The notes: generated from the letters alone by a model not told the origin. A stretch of 6,200 nt of DNA from Pseudomonadota bacterium (GCA_023390415.1 JAEWCW010000182.1:1-6200); one strand, 5' to 3'. Shown: positions 1-6,148, counted from the first letter of the stretch. A program made the numbers and translations.

Positions 1-73
1 TGCTTGGGCTGATCTGCCTTTAAGCCGCTGAACCGGCTCGATTAAGCTAACGGTTCCTAAACCAAGTTCGTGC
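1..73. other. Short leader with no gene recognised
   Basis: The 73 bases before the first gene are clearly less GC-rich than the rest, as expected of an intergenic region. I see a weak 5-bp hairpin (agccg/cggct, 23-38) and several TTAA/TAA stretches but no convincing -35/-10 pair, so the promoter of the two-gene unit may lie here undetected or outside the window. Confidence 0.4.
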
Positions 74-1219
74 ATGAATCCCCCCTCGCCGGCGCCAAGC
101 CGGGAGGGGCGAGGCATTTTGCGGACCACCAGGGCAAATTGGGCTCTAACGACGCGGACGCTGGCGCTGATGCTTGCATCGGCAGCGCTCGCCGTGCCGC
201 AGGTCGCGCGCGCGGCGGACGACCCCCAGCTCTCGGCGCCGGGCACCCAGGCGCCCGAGCCCGGCGAGCAGGTGCCGCCGCGGATCGCCGATCAGGTCAC
301 CGCCTCGCCCCCTGCCCAGGCTCGCCGTCGCCCCGCCGACTGGCGGCTCGCGATCGACATGAGCGTGATCGCCGACAGCAACGTCACCAACTCGACCGAC
401 GCGGAGACGGTTGAGCTCGATCTCGGCGGAACCATCCTCCCGGTGCCGCTCGACCCAAATTTGCGCGAGCGCGGCGATGTCGGGACCAGCGTCTCGGCGA
501 CGCTTTCGGGCCGCGTTCCGGTGGCGCCGCAGTTCGCCGTCGCGCTCAATGCAGAAGGCTATGCGCTGGACTATGGCGGCGGCCGCGCCGACGACGCTTC
601 GGCAATGCTTGCGGCCGGCGTGGAGATCGGCGCGCCCGGCGGCCCGACCGCCCTCGTCCAGGCCATCGGATTCCATCGCGAATATGGCGGCTCCACGGCC
701 ATGCAAGGCTTCGGCCTGCGCGGGCGGTTCGTGCACCCGCTCGGCGATCATCGCCGAGTCACCTTGCTAGTCGACGCTCGAATCTTCGACTCGGACTATG
801 GCGACGATTTCGAAGGAACCGAGGCCGGTCTCTATCTCGGCTATGAGACCCGGATCTCCCCACGCGCCTCGGCTTCGCTGGGGCTTTACGGCCGACGCAG
901 CTGGCTGGGCGGCGCGTCCTATTCGAACCGGGAATTCGGCGCTTATGGCGGGATCAGCACCTATGTCGGCGATCTGCTGATCGCCGGCGCCACGGCCGGG
1001 ATCAGCCGTGCGACCTTCGACGAGGCGATGGCGATGCTGGGGGCCGAGCCGCGCGCGGACTGGCGCTGGTACGGAAGCCTCTACCTGACGACGCGCCGGC
1101 CGCTGCTGATCGGCGTCACGCCCTCGCTGACCTACACGTACGGCCAGACCGACAGTTCGATCCGTTATTACCGCGCGGACCGGCACCGGCTCCGTTTCGG
1201 CCTGTCGCGGCAATTCTGA
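74..1219 (+). CDS. Outer-membrane beta-barrel protein, SlaM/DUF560-like C-terminal domain
   Basis: The predicted product is an exported outer-membrane beta-barrel of 381 aa. Residues about 24-47 form a Sec signal peptide (basic Arg/Thr stretch, then LALMLASAALAV) with a likely cleavage after A-R-A at residue 47. A short Pro/Ala-rich linker follows. From about residue 92 to the end there are alternating amphipathic strands rich in Tyr and Gly, starting with an ADSNVTNS segment (residues 100-107) and ending in RLRFGLSRQF with a C-terminal Phe, the usual Bam recognition residue. The DSN motif and the C-terminal strand pattern resemble the barrel of surface lipoprotein assembly modifiers (DUF560), but the TPR domain usual in that family is absent. 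The ATG at 74 has no clear ribosome-binding site and its first codons read through a GC hairpin. An in-frame TTG at 119, preceded by GGAGGGG, would give a cleaner 32-residue signal peptide and a 366-aa protein. The stop overlaps the next start by one base. Family assignment is moderately sure; function and cargo are unknown. Confidence 0.8.
   Translation: MNPPSPAPSREGRGILRTTRANWALTTRTLALMLASAALAVPQVARAADDPQLSAPGTQAPEPGEQVPPRIADQVTASPPAQARRRPADWRLAIDMSVIADSNVTNSTDAETVELDLGGTILPVPLDPNLRERGDVGTSVSATLSGRVPVAPQFAVALNAEGYALDYGGGRADDASAMLAAGVEIGAPGGPTALVQAIGFHREYGGSTAMQGFGLRGRFVHPLGDHRRVTLLVDARIFDSDYGDDFEGTEAGLYLGYETRISPRASASLGLYGRRSWLGGASYSNREFGAYGGISTYVGDLLIAGATAGISRATFDEAMAMLGAEPRADWRWYGSLYLTTRRPLLIGVTPSLTYTYGQTDSSIRYYRADRHRLRFGLSRQF
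82..109. repeat. GC-rich hairpin at the 5' end of the barrel gene
   Basis: The arms cccctc-g-ccgg and ccgg-gagggg pair with one bulged G around a 7-base loop (93-99). The right arm is purine-rich and ends in a Shine-Dalgarno-like GGAGGGG (103-109), nine bases before an in-frame TTG. It may be a short extragenic palindrome that lies upstream of the true coding start, or an RNA structure that covers the ribosome-binding site. No T-tract follows directly, so a terminator role is not supported. Confidence 0.5.
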
Positions 1220-3516
1220 TGGGAAACCTGCTCCGCCGGCTGGGGCTGATCCTCACGCCGCTGGCCGCGGCCGCTGCGGTCGGTGCGGCGCTCGGACACA
1301 CGGGAATCGGCCGCGGGCTCGACCTCCGGCTCGCCGAATATCGCGATTTCGCGCGGACCCGCCCGGCGAGCGGCGAGGTCCATATCGTCGAGATCGATGC
1401 GCGCTCGATCGCAGCGCTGCGCCGGTGGCCGTGGCCGCGTTCCTTTCATGGCGCGGCGGTCGACCGGCTTCGCGAGGCCGGCGCGCGCACGATCGCCTTC
1501 GACATCGATTTCTCGAGCGCTTCGACCCCGTCCGAAGATTCTGCCTTTGCAGCCGCCTTGGCCCGCGCCGGCGGCGCCGTGATCCTGCCGACCTTCTTCC
1601 AGCAGGCCGCTTATGGCAGCGCCCAGACGCTCGACGCGGTGCCGATCCCGGTCCTCGCCGACAATGGGTTCCTCGCCACCGCCAACGTCATCCACGACCC
1701 CGACGGGGCGCTGCGGCTGATGCCGTTCGGCGGCGAGACGATGGGAATCCCGCGCCCGTCGCTGGCGAGCCTGATCGCCGAGCGCACCGACAGCGCCGAC
1801 GGTTCGTTCGCGATCGATTATGGGATCGATCCGGCCACCATCCCGCGCCACAGCTTCATCGACCTGATCCGAGGACGGATCGACCCGCGCGTGTTCGAAG
1901 GCCGGCGGGTGCTGATCGGATCGACCGCGGTCGAGCTCGGCGACCATTATGCCGCGCCCGGCCACGGCATCCTCCCCGGCGTCGTCGTCCAGGCGCTCTC
2001 TGCCGAGACTTTGATCGCGGGATCGGAGCGAAAGCCCTGGGGCCAGCTGCCGGCGCTGGTGGGCACCCTGCTGCTGGTCGCGGCCAGCGGGGCGCTGCGG
2101 GCCCGCTGGCGGATCGCCGCCTTGTCGACGGGGCTCCTAGCTCTCCCGGCAGCGAGCTTCGCGGCGGATATTTGGCTGGCGCGGTCGATGGAAATCGTGC
2201 CCGCCTTGGGAGCGCTTGTCTGCGCGCTGGCCTTTGGGGCCGCCGCCTTGCACCGCGCGCGCAGCCGCGCCGATGCCGAGACCGGGCTTCCCAATCTCGC
2301 GGCTCTGGAGGATGCGGCCGTGCCCCTCGGCGAGGTTCGGATCGTCGTCGCCCGGATCGGCGGCTATGTCGCGCTCTCGGCCGCGCTCGGCCCGCGCGGA
2401 ACGGCCGAACTCGTCATTCGGGTCGCCGAACGGCTGCGGCTCGGAAGCGGCGCCGAGATCGTCTACCGAAGCGACGAGACCGGGCTCGCCTGGATTGTAC
2501 CGGCTGGCAGCGACGTCTCGCTGGACGGGCTCGCCGCCTTCGTCCGCGACCAGCTCGCCGGCAAACGCAGGGTCGAGGTGCCGCTCCATTTCGGCATCGC
2601 CTCGGGCCGCGCGGTCGAGGCCCGGCAGCTTGTCGCCAACGCCGCCGTCGCAGCGATCCAGGCCGAAGGCTCCGGCCGTCGCTGGCAGGCCTTCACCGAC
2701 CGCGATTCGGCCGCGATTGCCGAGGCGGTGGAGCTGATGGGCGATCTCGACGAGGCATTTGCGAGCGGCACCATCTACAATCATTACCAGCCCAAGCTGG
2801 ACCTTGCGTCGGGGCGGATCACCGCGGTCGAGGCTCTGGTCCGGTGGCAGCATCCGCGGCGGGGCGCGCTCGCCCCGGACCAGTTCGTCCCGCTGATCGA
2901 GGCGCACGGGCGGGCGCGCGATCTCACCGTGCACGTCCTGGGGCGCGCGCTCGCAGACGCCGCCGCTTGGCGCCTCGACGGAATAGACCTGGGAGTCGCG
3001 GTCAACGTCACCGCCGACCTGCTTGGCGATTCGGCCTTCATGGCCGAGCTTCGGCTGATCGTGGCCCAGAGCGAGGTGCCCCCGGAGCGGCTCACGATCG
3101 AAGTCACCGAAACCGCCGCGATGGACGGCGCCGAGGCGGCGATTGCGGGCCTGGAGGAATGGCGGCGCCTCGGCAGCGGCGTTTCGATCGACGATTTCGG
3201 GACCGGCCAGTCGTCGCTTGGCTACATTAGGATGCTGCCGGCGACCGAGCTCAAGATCGACCGCAGCTTCGTCGCCGACTGCGCGCGGTCGCCGCGCAAC
3301 GCTATCATGGTCCGGTCAACCATCGCGATGGCGCACGAGCTCGGGCTGAAAGTGGTCGCCGAAGGCGTCGAGGACGACGCCTGCCTCGCCACGCTCCGGG
3401 AAATGGGCTGCGACCTCGCGCAGGGCTATCTCATCTCGCGGGCAGTGGCGGCTCAGGAGATTGCGGCGCTAGTCGGCGGCGGATCGCCGACTGCAGCGGT
3501 CAGTGCATCGAGGTGA
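1219..3516 (+). CDS. CHASE2 - degenerate GGDEF - EAL membrane protein, predicted c-di-GMP phosphodiesterase
   Basis: This is an inner-membrane signalling protein of 765 aa predicted to hydrolyse c-di-GMP to pGpG. TM1 spans about residues 8-27. A periplasmic CHASE2 sensor spans about 28-270, with the hallmark WPWPR (70-74), FDIDF (94-98) and a closing LPG (252-254). Three more TM helices follow (about 277-293, 299-318, 326-344). The GGDEF domain (about 352-480) keeps D-A-E-TGLPN (352-359) but has DETGL (419-423) where GGDEF should be, so it is not expected to make c-di-GMP. The EAL domain (about 505-755) is complete: EAL 538-540, N596, E628/E631, DDFGTG from D658, K679, E715 and Q735. The start ATG shares its A with the upstream TGA, which implies translational coupling to the barrel gene. 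The 3' end overlaps a small opposite-strand gene by 17 bases. The CHASE2 ligand is unknown. Domain calls are firm; activity is inferred from the residues. Confidence 0.95.
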   Translation: MGNLLRRLGLILTPLAAAAAVGAALGHTGIGRGLDLRLAEYRDFARTRPASGEVHIVEIDARSIAALRRWPWPRSFHGAAVDRLREAGARTIAFDIDFSSASTPSEDSAFAAALARAGGAVILPTFFQQAAYGSAQTLDAVPIPVLADNGFLATANVIHDPDGALRLMPFGGETMGIPRPSLASLIAERTDSADGSFAIDYGIDPATIPRHSFIDLIRGRIDPRVFEGRRVLIGSTAVELGDHYAAPGHGILPGVVVQALSAETLIAGSERKPWGQLPALVGTLLLVAASGALRARWRIAALSTGLLALPAASFAADIWLARSMEIVPALGALVCALAFGAAALHRARSRADAETGLPNLAALEDAAVPLGEVRIVVARIGGYVALSAALGPRGTAELVIRVAERLRLGSGAEIVYRSDETGLAWIVPAGSDVSLDGLAAFVRDQLAGKRRVEVPLHFGIASGRAVEARQLVANAAVAAIQAEGSGRRWQAFTDRDSAAIAEAVELMGDLDEAFASGTIYNHYQPKLDLASGRITAVEALVRWQHPRRGALAPDQFVPLIEAHGRARDLTVHVLGRALADAAAWRLDGIDLGVAVNVTADLLGDSAFMAELRLIVAQSEVPPERLTIEVTETAAMDGAEAAIAGLEEWRRLGSGVSIDDFGTGQSSLGYIRMLPATELKIDRSFVADCARSPRNAIMVRSTIAMAHELGLKVVAEGVEDDACLATLREMGCDLAQGYLISRAVAAQEIAALVGGGSPTAAVSASR
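3471..3492. other. Perfect 8-bp hairpin between convergent 3' ends
   Basis: The arms agtcggcg (3471-3478) and cgccgact (3485-3492) are perfectly complementary around a 6-base loop. On the + strand it lies inside the last codons of the EAL gene. On the - strand it begins 7 bases past the stop of the small exported protein. It could act as a U-tract-free terminator or 3'-end stabiliser for that minus-strand transcript. No T-run follows on either strand, so termination is only a suggestion. Confidence 0.3.
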
Positions 3517-3742
3517 GGGCGGAATCGACGACCGGGGTCGCGCCTTCGAGCTTAGCGCCGAGGCTGGAGACCTCGCGCTGCGCCGAATGGGACGTCGTCG
3601 CGAGGCTGAGTTCCGTGAGGTAGCGGTCAACCGCCTCCTCGTCGATCGGCTGCTCGGCCTGCGGGCGCTGTTCCAGGCCAGCCGTCAGGATGAGGCCGGT
3701 GCCTAGGGCGCTGAGCGCGAGTGCTGAAAATCTGCGGTTCAC
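3500..3742 (-). CDS. Small exported protein of unknown function
   Basis: I do not recognise this 80-aa protein. The N-terminus MNRRFSALALSALGTGLILTA is a good signal peptide or membrane anchor: basic residues at 3-4, then a hydrophobic core to about residue 21. No lipobox Cys is present. The rest is short, polar and acidic in its first half (PIDEEAVDRYLTELSL), with helix-like spacing, and ends in TSMH. The start is a GTG. No Shine-Dalgarno sequence is seen upstream, and a GTTAAT box sits 5 bases before it, so a leaderless message is possible. Codons have the G/C-ending third positions of the neighbours, which argues for a real gene. Its 3' end overlaps the EAL gene tail-to-tail by 17 bases, and its 5' end faces the cyclase gene divergently. 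It might act in the envelope, but no partner can be named. Confidence 0.6.
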   Translation of the reverse strand: MNRRFSALALSALGTGLILTAGLEQRPQAEQPIDEEAVDRYLTELSLATTSHSAQREVSSLGAKLEGATPVVDSALTSMH

Positions 3743-3792
3743 AAGGCATTAACGAACCGAAACCCGATTTCGATGCATCCCCGCGGCACGAT

Positions 3793-3821
3793 TTGGCGCG
3801 GACCCGGCTTTCCGCCATAAT
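3793..3821 (+). promoter_or_regulatory. Sigma70-like promoter for the cyclase gene, leaderless start predicted
   Basis: TTGGCG (3793-3798, 4 of 6 to TTGACA) and CATAAT (3816-3821, 5 of 6 to TATAAT) are separated by exactly 17 bases. Counting seven bases on from the -10 box puts +1 at about 3828, which is the A of the cyclase ATG. No ribosome-binding site lies upstream of that ATG, which fits a leaderless mRNA. Confidence 0.55.
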
Positions 3822-3827
3822 CATCCA

Positions 3828-5561
3828 ATGGAGCCGGCCGAGCGCGCGCGCGCCGCATTGGCGCGGGGGGACCTGATCGCCGCCTACGACCTCAGCACCG
3901 CCGCGCTCGCGGCCGGTGAGGACGAGGAGTTGCGCCACCTCCAGATCCTCGCCCTTGCCCGGATGGGGGACACCGAGCGCGCGATGGAGCTGTTCAAGGG
4001 CCATGGGCTCGAAGCCTCCCCGGATCCACACCGCCGTGCAGCGGGCGCCCGCCTGCTCAAGGATCGCGCGCTGAAGCTCGGCGAGGGGCCGGAGCGCCAG
4101 GCCGCGCTCGCCGATGCCCATCGTGCCTATCGGGCGATCTTCGAGGAGAGCGGCGATGCCTTTCCGGGGATCAATGCCGCCACCCTCGCACTGCTTTCCG
4201 GGCAGGAAGATGAGGCGCGGACGCTTGCCGAAGCGGCGCTCGGTTCGGCGACCGAAGCCGATTTCTACGGCGCCGTCACCCGGGCCGAGGCCTTGCTGGT
4301 CCTCGGCCGGACCGACGAGGCGCGCGACGCGCTTGGCGCCGCTCCGGTGCGTGAATCGAAGGATCACGGGGCGCGTTCGACCGCGCGGCGGCAGCTTCGC
4401 CTGGTCGCTCGTCATCACGGCATTGGCGAGGACCTGCTCGATGCGCTGGCACCGCCGGCGGTGGCGCATTTCGCCGGTCATATGTTTACGGCCGATCCGG
4501 CGCGCGAGACGCAGCTTCGCGAAGAGATCGACGCCGCGCTGGACACGGCGGGAGTGGGGTTCGGCTACGGCGCGCTCGCGTGCGGCGCCGACATATTGTT
4601 CGCCGAGGCCCTGTTGGCGCGGGGCGCCGAGCTCCACGTCGTCCTGCCATTCGCCGACGAGGATTTCCTGATGCAGTCGGTGCGGCCGGGCGGCGAAGCC
4701 TGGGAGCCGCGCTTCGAAGCCTGCCTCGCAGCCGCGGCGAGCGTGACCCGGGCCACCTCCATCCCCTTCTTCGGCGACCCCGCTCAATATGGCTATGGCA
4801 GCCGGATCGCGATGGGCCTGGCGCGGCTTCGGGCGGAGCATCTCCAGTCCGATCCGATCCAGATCGTGGTCTGGGATGGGGTACCGGCAACCGGGCCCGC
4901 GGGCACCGGCGCGGACGTCGCCGTCTGGAGCGAGGCCGATGGCCAAACGCGGATCGTCGCGCCCGGCCCGGTGAACCGCGCGCACCGTCGGCCGCCGCCG
5001 CGCCACGAAAGCGGCCACGAGCGCGTCCTCGCCGCGGTCCTGTTCACCGACTTCGTCGGCTTCTCGAAGCTTCCGGAAGCCGCGCTCCCGGCGTTCTGGG
5101 ACGGCGTCATGCGCACCGTCGCCGAAGTGCTGGACGAGCATGAAAGCGAAGTCTCGTGCCGGAACAGCTGGGGCGATGCGCTCTATGCCGTGACCCACAG
5201 CGCCCCGGGCGCCGCCGAGATCGCACTCGAGCTGCAGGCGCGGCTCGCCCGCTTCGATTATTCGACTCTCGGTCTCGACGGCGGTGGCGGAATGCGGGTC
5301 GGAGTCCATTACGGATCGGCCTGGAAGGCGACCGATCGGATCACCGGCCGGACCACCTTTTACGGCACCGAAGTCTCGCGCGCCGCCCGGATCGAGCCGG
5401 TGACCCCGCCCGGCGCCGTGTTCGTCACTGAGCCGCTCGCCGCCATCCTCGCCCTTGAGGCGCGCGAGCGTTTCTCCTGCCATTATGTCGGCCGGATCGG
5501 CCTCGCCAAGCATTACGGCGACTATCCGATGTACCGGCTGGCGCGGGCGGGCGGCGGGTGA
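3828..5561 (+). CDS. TPR-like / SLOG-like / class III nucleotidyl cyclase fusion protein
   Basis: This soluble 577-aa signalling protein has three parts. Residues 1-210 are paired helices of TPR type, including an FPGIN segment (112-116) and the G-x-x-x-x-A spacing seen in TPR sensor regions such as DUF4071-like proteins. Residues about 211-375 form an alpha/beta unit with FAGHMF (215-220), ALACGAD (249-255) and a VVLPF strand (271-275). The A-x-G-A-D pattern recalls the nucleotide-binding loop of SLOG/DprA proteins. Residues about 395-570 are a class III cyclase domain with metal-binding D408 (LFTDFVGF) and D450 (WGDALYAV), and an FYGTEVSRAAR motif (511-521). R521 of the transition-state pair is kept, but its Asn partner is S517. 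The substrate-selecting positions read N446 and T510 rather than Lys/Asp (ATP) or Glu/Cys (GTP). There is no signal peptide or TM helix. It has its own promoter and ends 6 bases from the tRNA. The cyclase call is firm, the SLOG-like call is moderate, and the product (cAMP, cGMP or other) is undecided. Confidence 0.9.
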   Translation: MEPAERARAALARGDLIAAYDLSTAALAAGEDEELRHLQILALARMGDTERAMELFKGHGLEASPDPHRRAAGARLLKDRALKLGEGPERQAALADAHRAYRAIFEESGDAFPGINAATLALLSGQEDEARTLAEAALGSATEADFYGAVTRAEALLVLGRTDEARDALGAAPVRESKDHGARSTARRQLRLVARHHGIGEDLLDALAPPAVAHFAGHMFTADPARETQLREEIDAALDTAGVGFGYGALACGADILFAEALLARGAELHVVLPFADEDFLMQSVRPGGEAWEPRFEACLAAAASVTRATSIPFFGDPAQYGYGSRIAMGLARLRAEHLQSDPIQIVVWDGVPATGPAGTGADVAVWSEADGQTRIVAPGPVNRAHRRPPPRHESGHERVLAAVLFTDFVGFSKLPEAALPAFWDGVMRTVAEVLDEHESEVSCRNSWGDALYAVTHSAPGAAEIALELQARLARFDYSTLGLDGGGGMRVGVHYGSAWKATDRITGRTTFYGTEVSRAARIEPVTPPGAVFVTEPLAAILALEARERFSCHYVGRIGLAKHYGDYPMYRLARAGGG

Positions 5562-5567
5562 AGGGGA

Positions 5568-5643
5568 TGGTGAGCCCTGCTGGGTTCGAACCAGCGACCT
5601 ACTGATTAAAAGTCAGTTGCTCTACCGACTGAGCTAAGGGCCC
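5568..5643 (-). tRNA. tRNA-Lys (anticodon UUU)
   Basis: A complete 76-base cloverleaf is readable on the - strand. The acceptor stem GGGCCCT pairs with AGGGCTC through one G-U pair at position 2. The D stem is GCTC/GAGC, the anticodon stem is ACTGA/TCAGT around the loop CTTTTAA with anticodon TTT at 5610-5608, and there is a 5-base variable loop. The T stem GCTGG/CCAGC encloses TTCGAAC. The discriminator is A and CCA is encoded. It decodes AAA and AAG. It lies 13 bases downstream of folK on the same strand, so it is either processed from a folK transcript or read from a promoter in the folK 3' end. Confidence 0.97.
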
Positions 5644-5671
5644 GTGCGAGCGGCACCTACGAGCGCACGGG
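5641..5671. repeat. 8-bp inverted repeat spanning the folK stop and the tRNA 5' end
   Basis: cccgtgcg (5641-5648) and cgcacggg (5664-5671) are perfect inverted copies around a 15-base loop that holds the folK stop codon. The left arm includes the first three bases of tRNA-Lys (G1-G3 on the - strand), so in a folK-tRNA read-through RNA this hairpin would compete with the acceptor stem. No T-tract follows. Confidence 0.45.
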
Positions 5672-5682
5672 GGCCGGGTCAA
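5654..5682 (-). promoter_or_regulatory. Candidate promoter for tRNA-Lys within the folK 3' end
   Basis: On the - strand TTGACC (5682-5677) is followed after exactly 17 bases by TAGGTG (5659-5654). This would start transcription near 5647, four bases before the mature tRNA. The -35 box is strong (5 of 6). The -10 box is weak (2 of 6), and its first three bases are the folK stop codon. The spacing and the short leader fit a stable-RNA promoter, but the poor -10 keeps this tentative. Confidence 0.35.
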
Positions 5683-6148
5683 TAACGCGCGCACGGCCGA
5701 GGCGATGGAGGAGTTGGCGTACGGTGGTGCCGCTGATCGGATCCCGCCAGTCGGGCGCGATCTCGGCGAGCGGCGCGAGCACGAAGGCGCGGCGGCGCAT
5801 CTCCGGGTGCGGCACGACGAGACCGTCGCCGGCCCAGGCGCCGCCCGACCACAGCAGGAGATCGATGTCGAGCACCCGCGGCCCCCAGCGGCGGCCGGCG
5901 CGGCGGCCGAACTCGCGCTCGATCGCCTTGACGTGCGCGAGCATCTCGCCGGGATCGAGATCGCTCTCGACGATCGCGGCGGCGTTGGCGAAGCTCCGCC
6001 CGGCGGGCCCGAGCGCGGGGGTGAGGTGGATGGCGGAGGCGCGCCGGGCGCCCAGCGCCGCGATCGCCGCGCGCACCGTCTCGGCCGGCGAGCCGTGTCG
6101 GCTCCGGCGGTTCGAGCCCAGCGCCAGCGCATAGCTTGTCTTCCCCAT
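5657..6148 (-). CDS. folK: 2-amino-4-hydroxy-6-hydroxymethyldihydropteridine pyrophosphokinase (HPPK)
   Basis: HPPK transfers pyrophosphate from ATP to 6-hydroxymethyl-7,8-dihydropterin in the cytoplasm, the step before dihydropteroate synthase in folate synthesis. The 163 aa match the usual length of about 160. Visible motifs are LGSN (10-13), the pterin-site F53 and N55, E78, W88 and R91 of the flexible loop, the Mg-binding D94-I-D96, H114-P115 and R120-x-F122. They match the E. coli enzyme with an offset of about one residue (W89, R92, D95, D97, H115, R121), so it should be active. The ATG at 6148 begins MGKTSYALALGSN, the normal N-terminal beta-strand. A TGA overlaps this ATG, so folK may be coupled to a gene beyond the window edge. 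tRNA-Lys follows 13 bases after the stop. Confidence 0.97.
   Translation of the reverse strand: MGKTSYALALGSNRRSRHGSPAETVRAAIAALGARRASAIHLTPALGPAGRSFANAAAIVESDLDPGEMLAHVKAIEREFGRRAGRRWGPRVLDIDLLLWSGGAWAGDGLVVPHPEMRRRAFVLAPLAEIAPDWRDPISGTTVRQLLHRLGRARVIDPAPVRS

Noticed and set aside
23..38. Weak hairpin before the barrel gene as a terminator of an upstream gene
   Set aside because: It has only five base pairs and no T-run after it.
2137..2934. 265-codon - strand frame opposite the GGDEF region
   Set aside because: It has no domain or signal and follows the codon periodicity of the + strand gene.
1425..3230. 601-codon + strand frame inside the CHASE2-EAL gene
   Set aside because: It is extremely Arg/Ala/Gly/Pro-rich with no motifs, typical of an out-of-frame reading of GC-rich DNA, while the overlapping frame has intact CHASE2 and EAL domains.
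3627..5513. 628-codon open frame on the - strand opposite the cyclase gene
   Set aside because: Its translation has no recognisable domain and it lies wholly over a gene with clear cyclase motifs. Long antisense frames are expected in GC-rich coding DNA.
5568..5643. tRNA-Lys as an integration site for a mobile element
   Set aside because: No integrase, direct repeat of the tRNA 3' end or compositional break is visible in the window.
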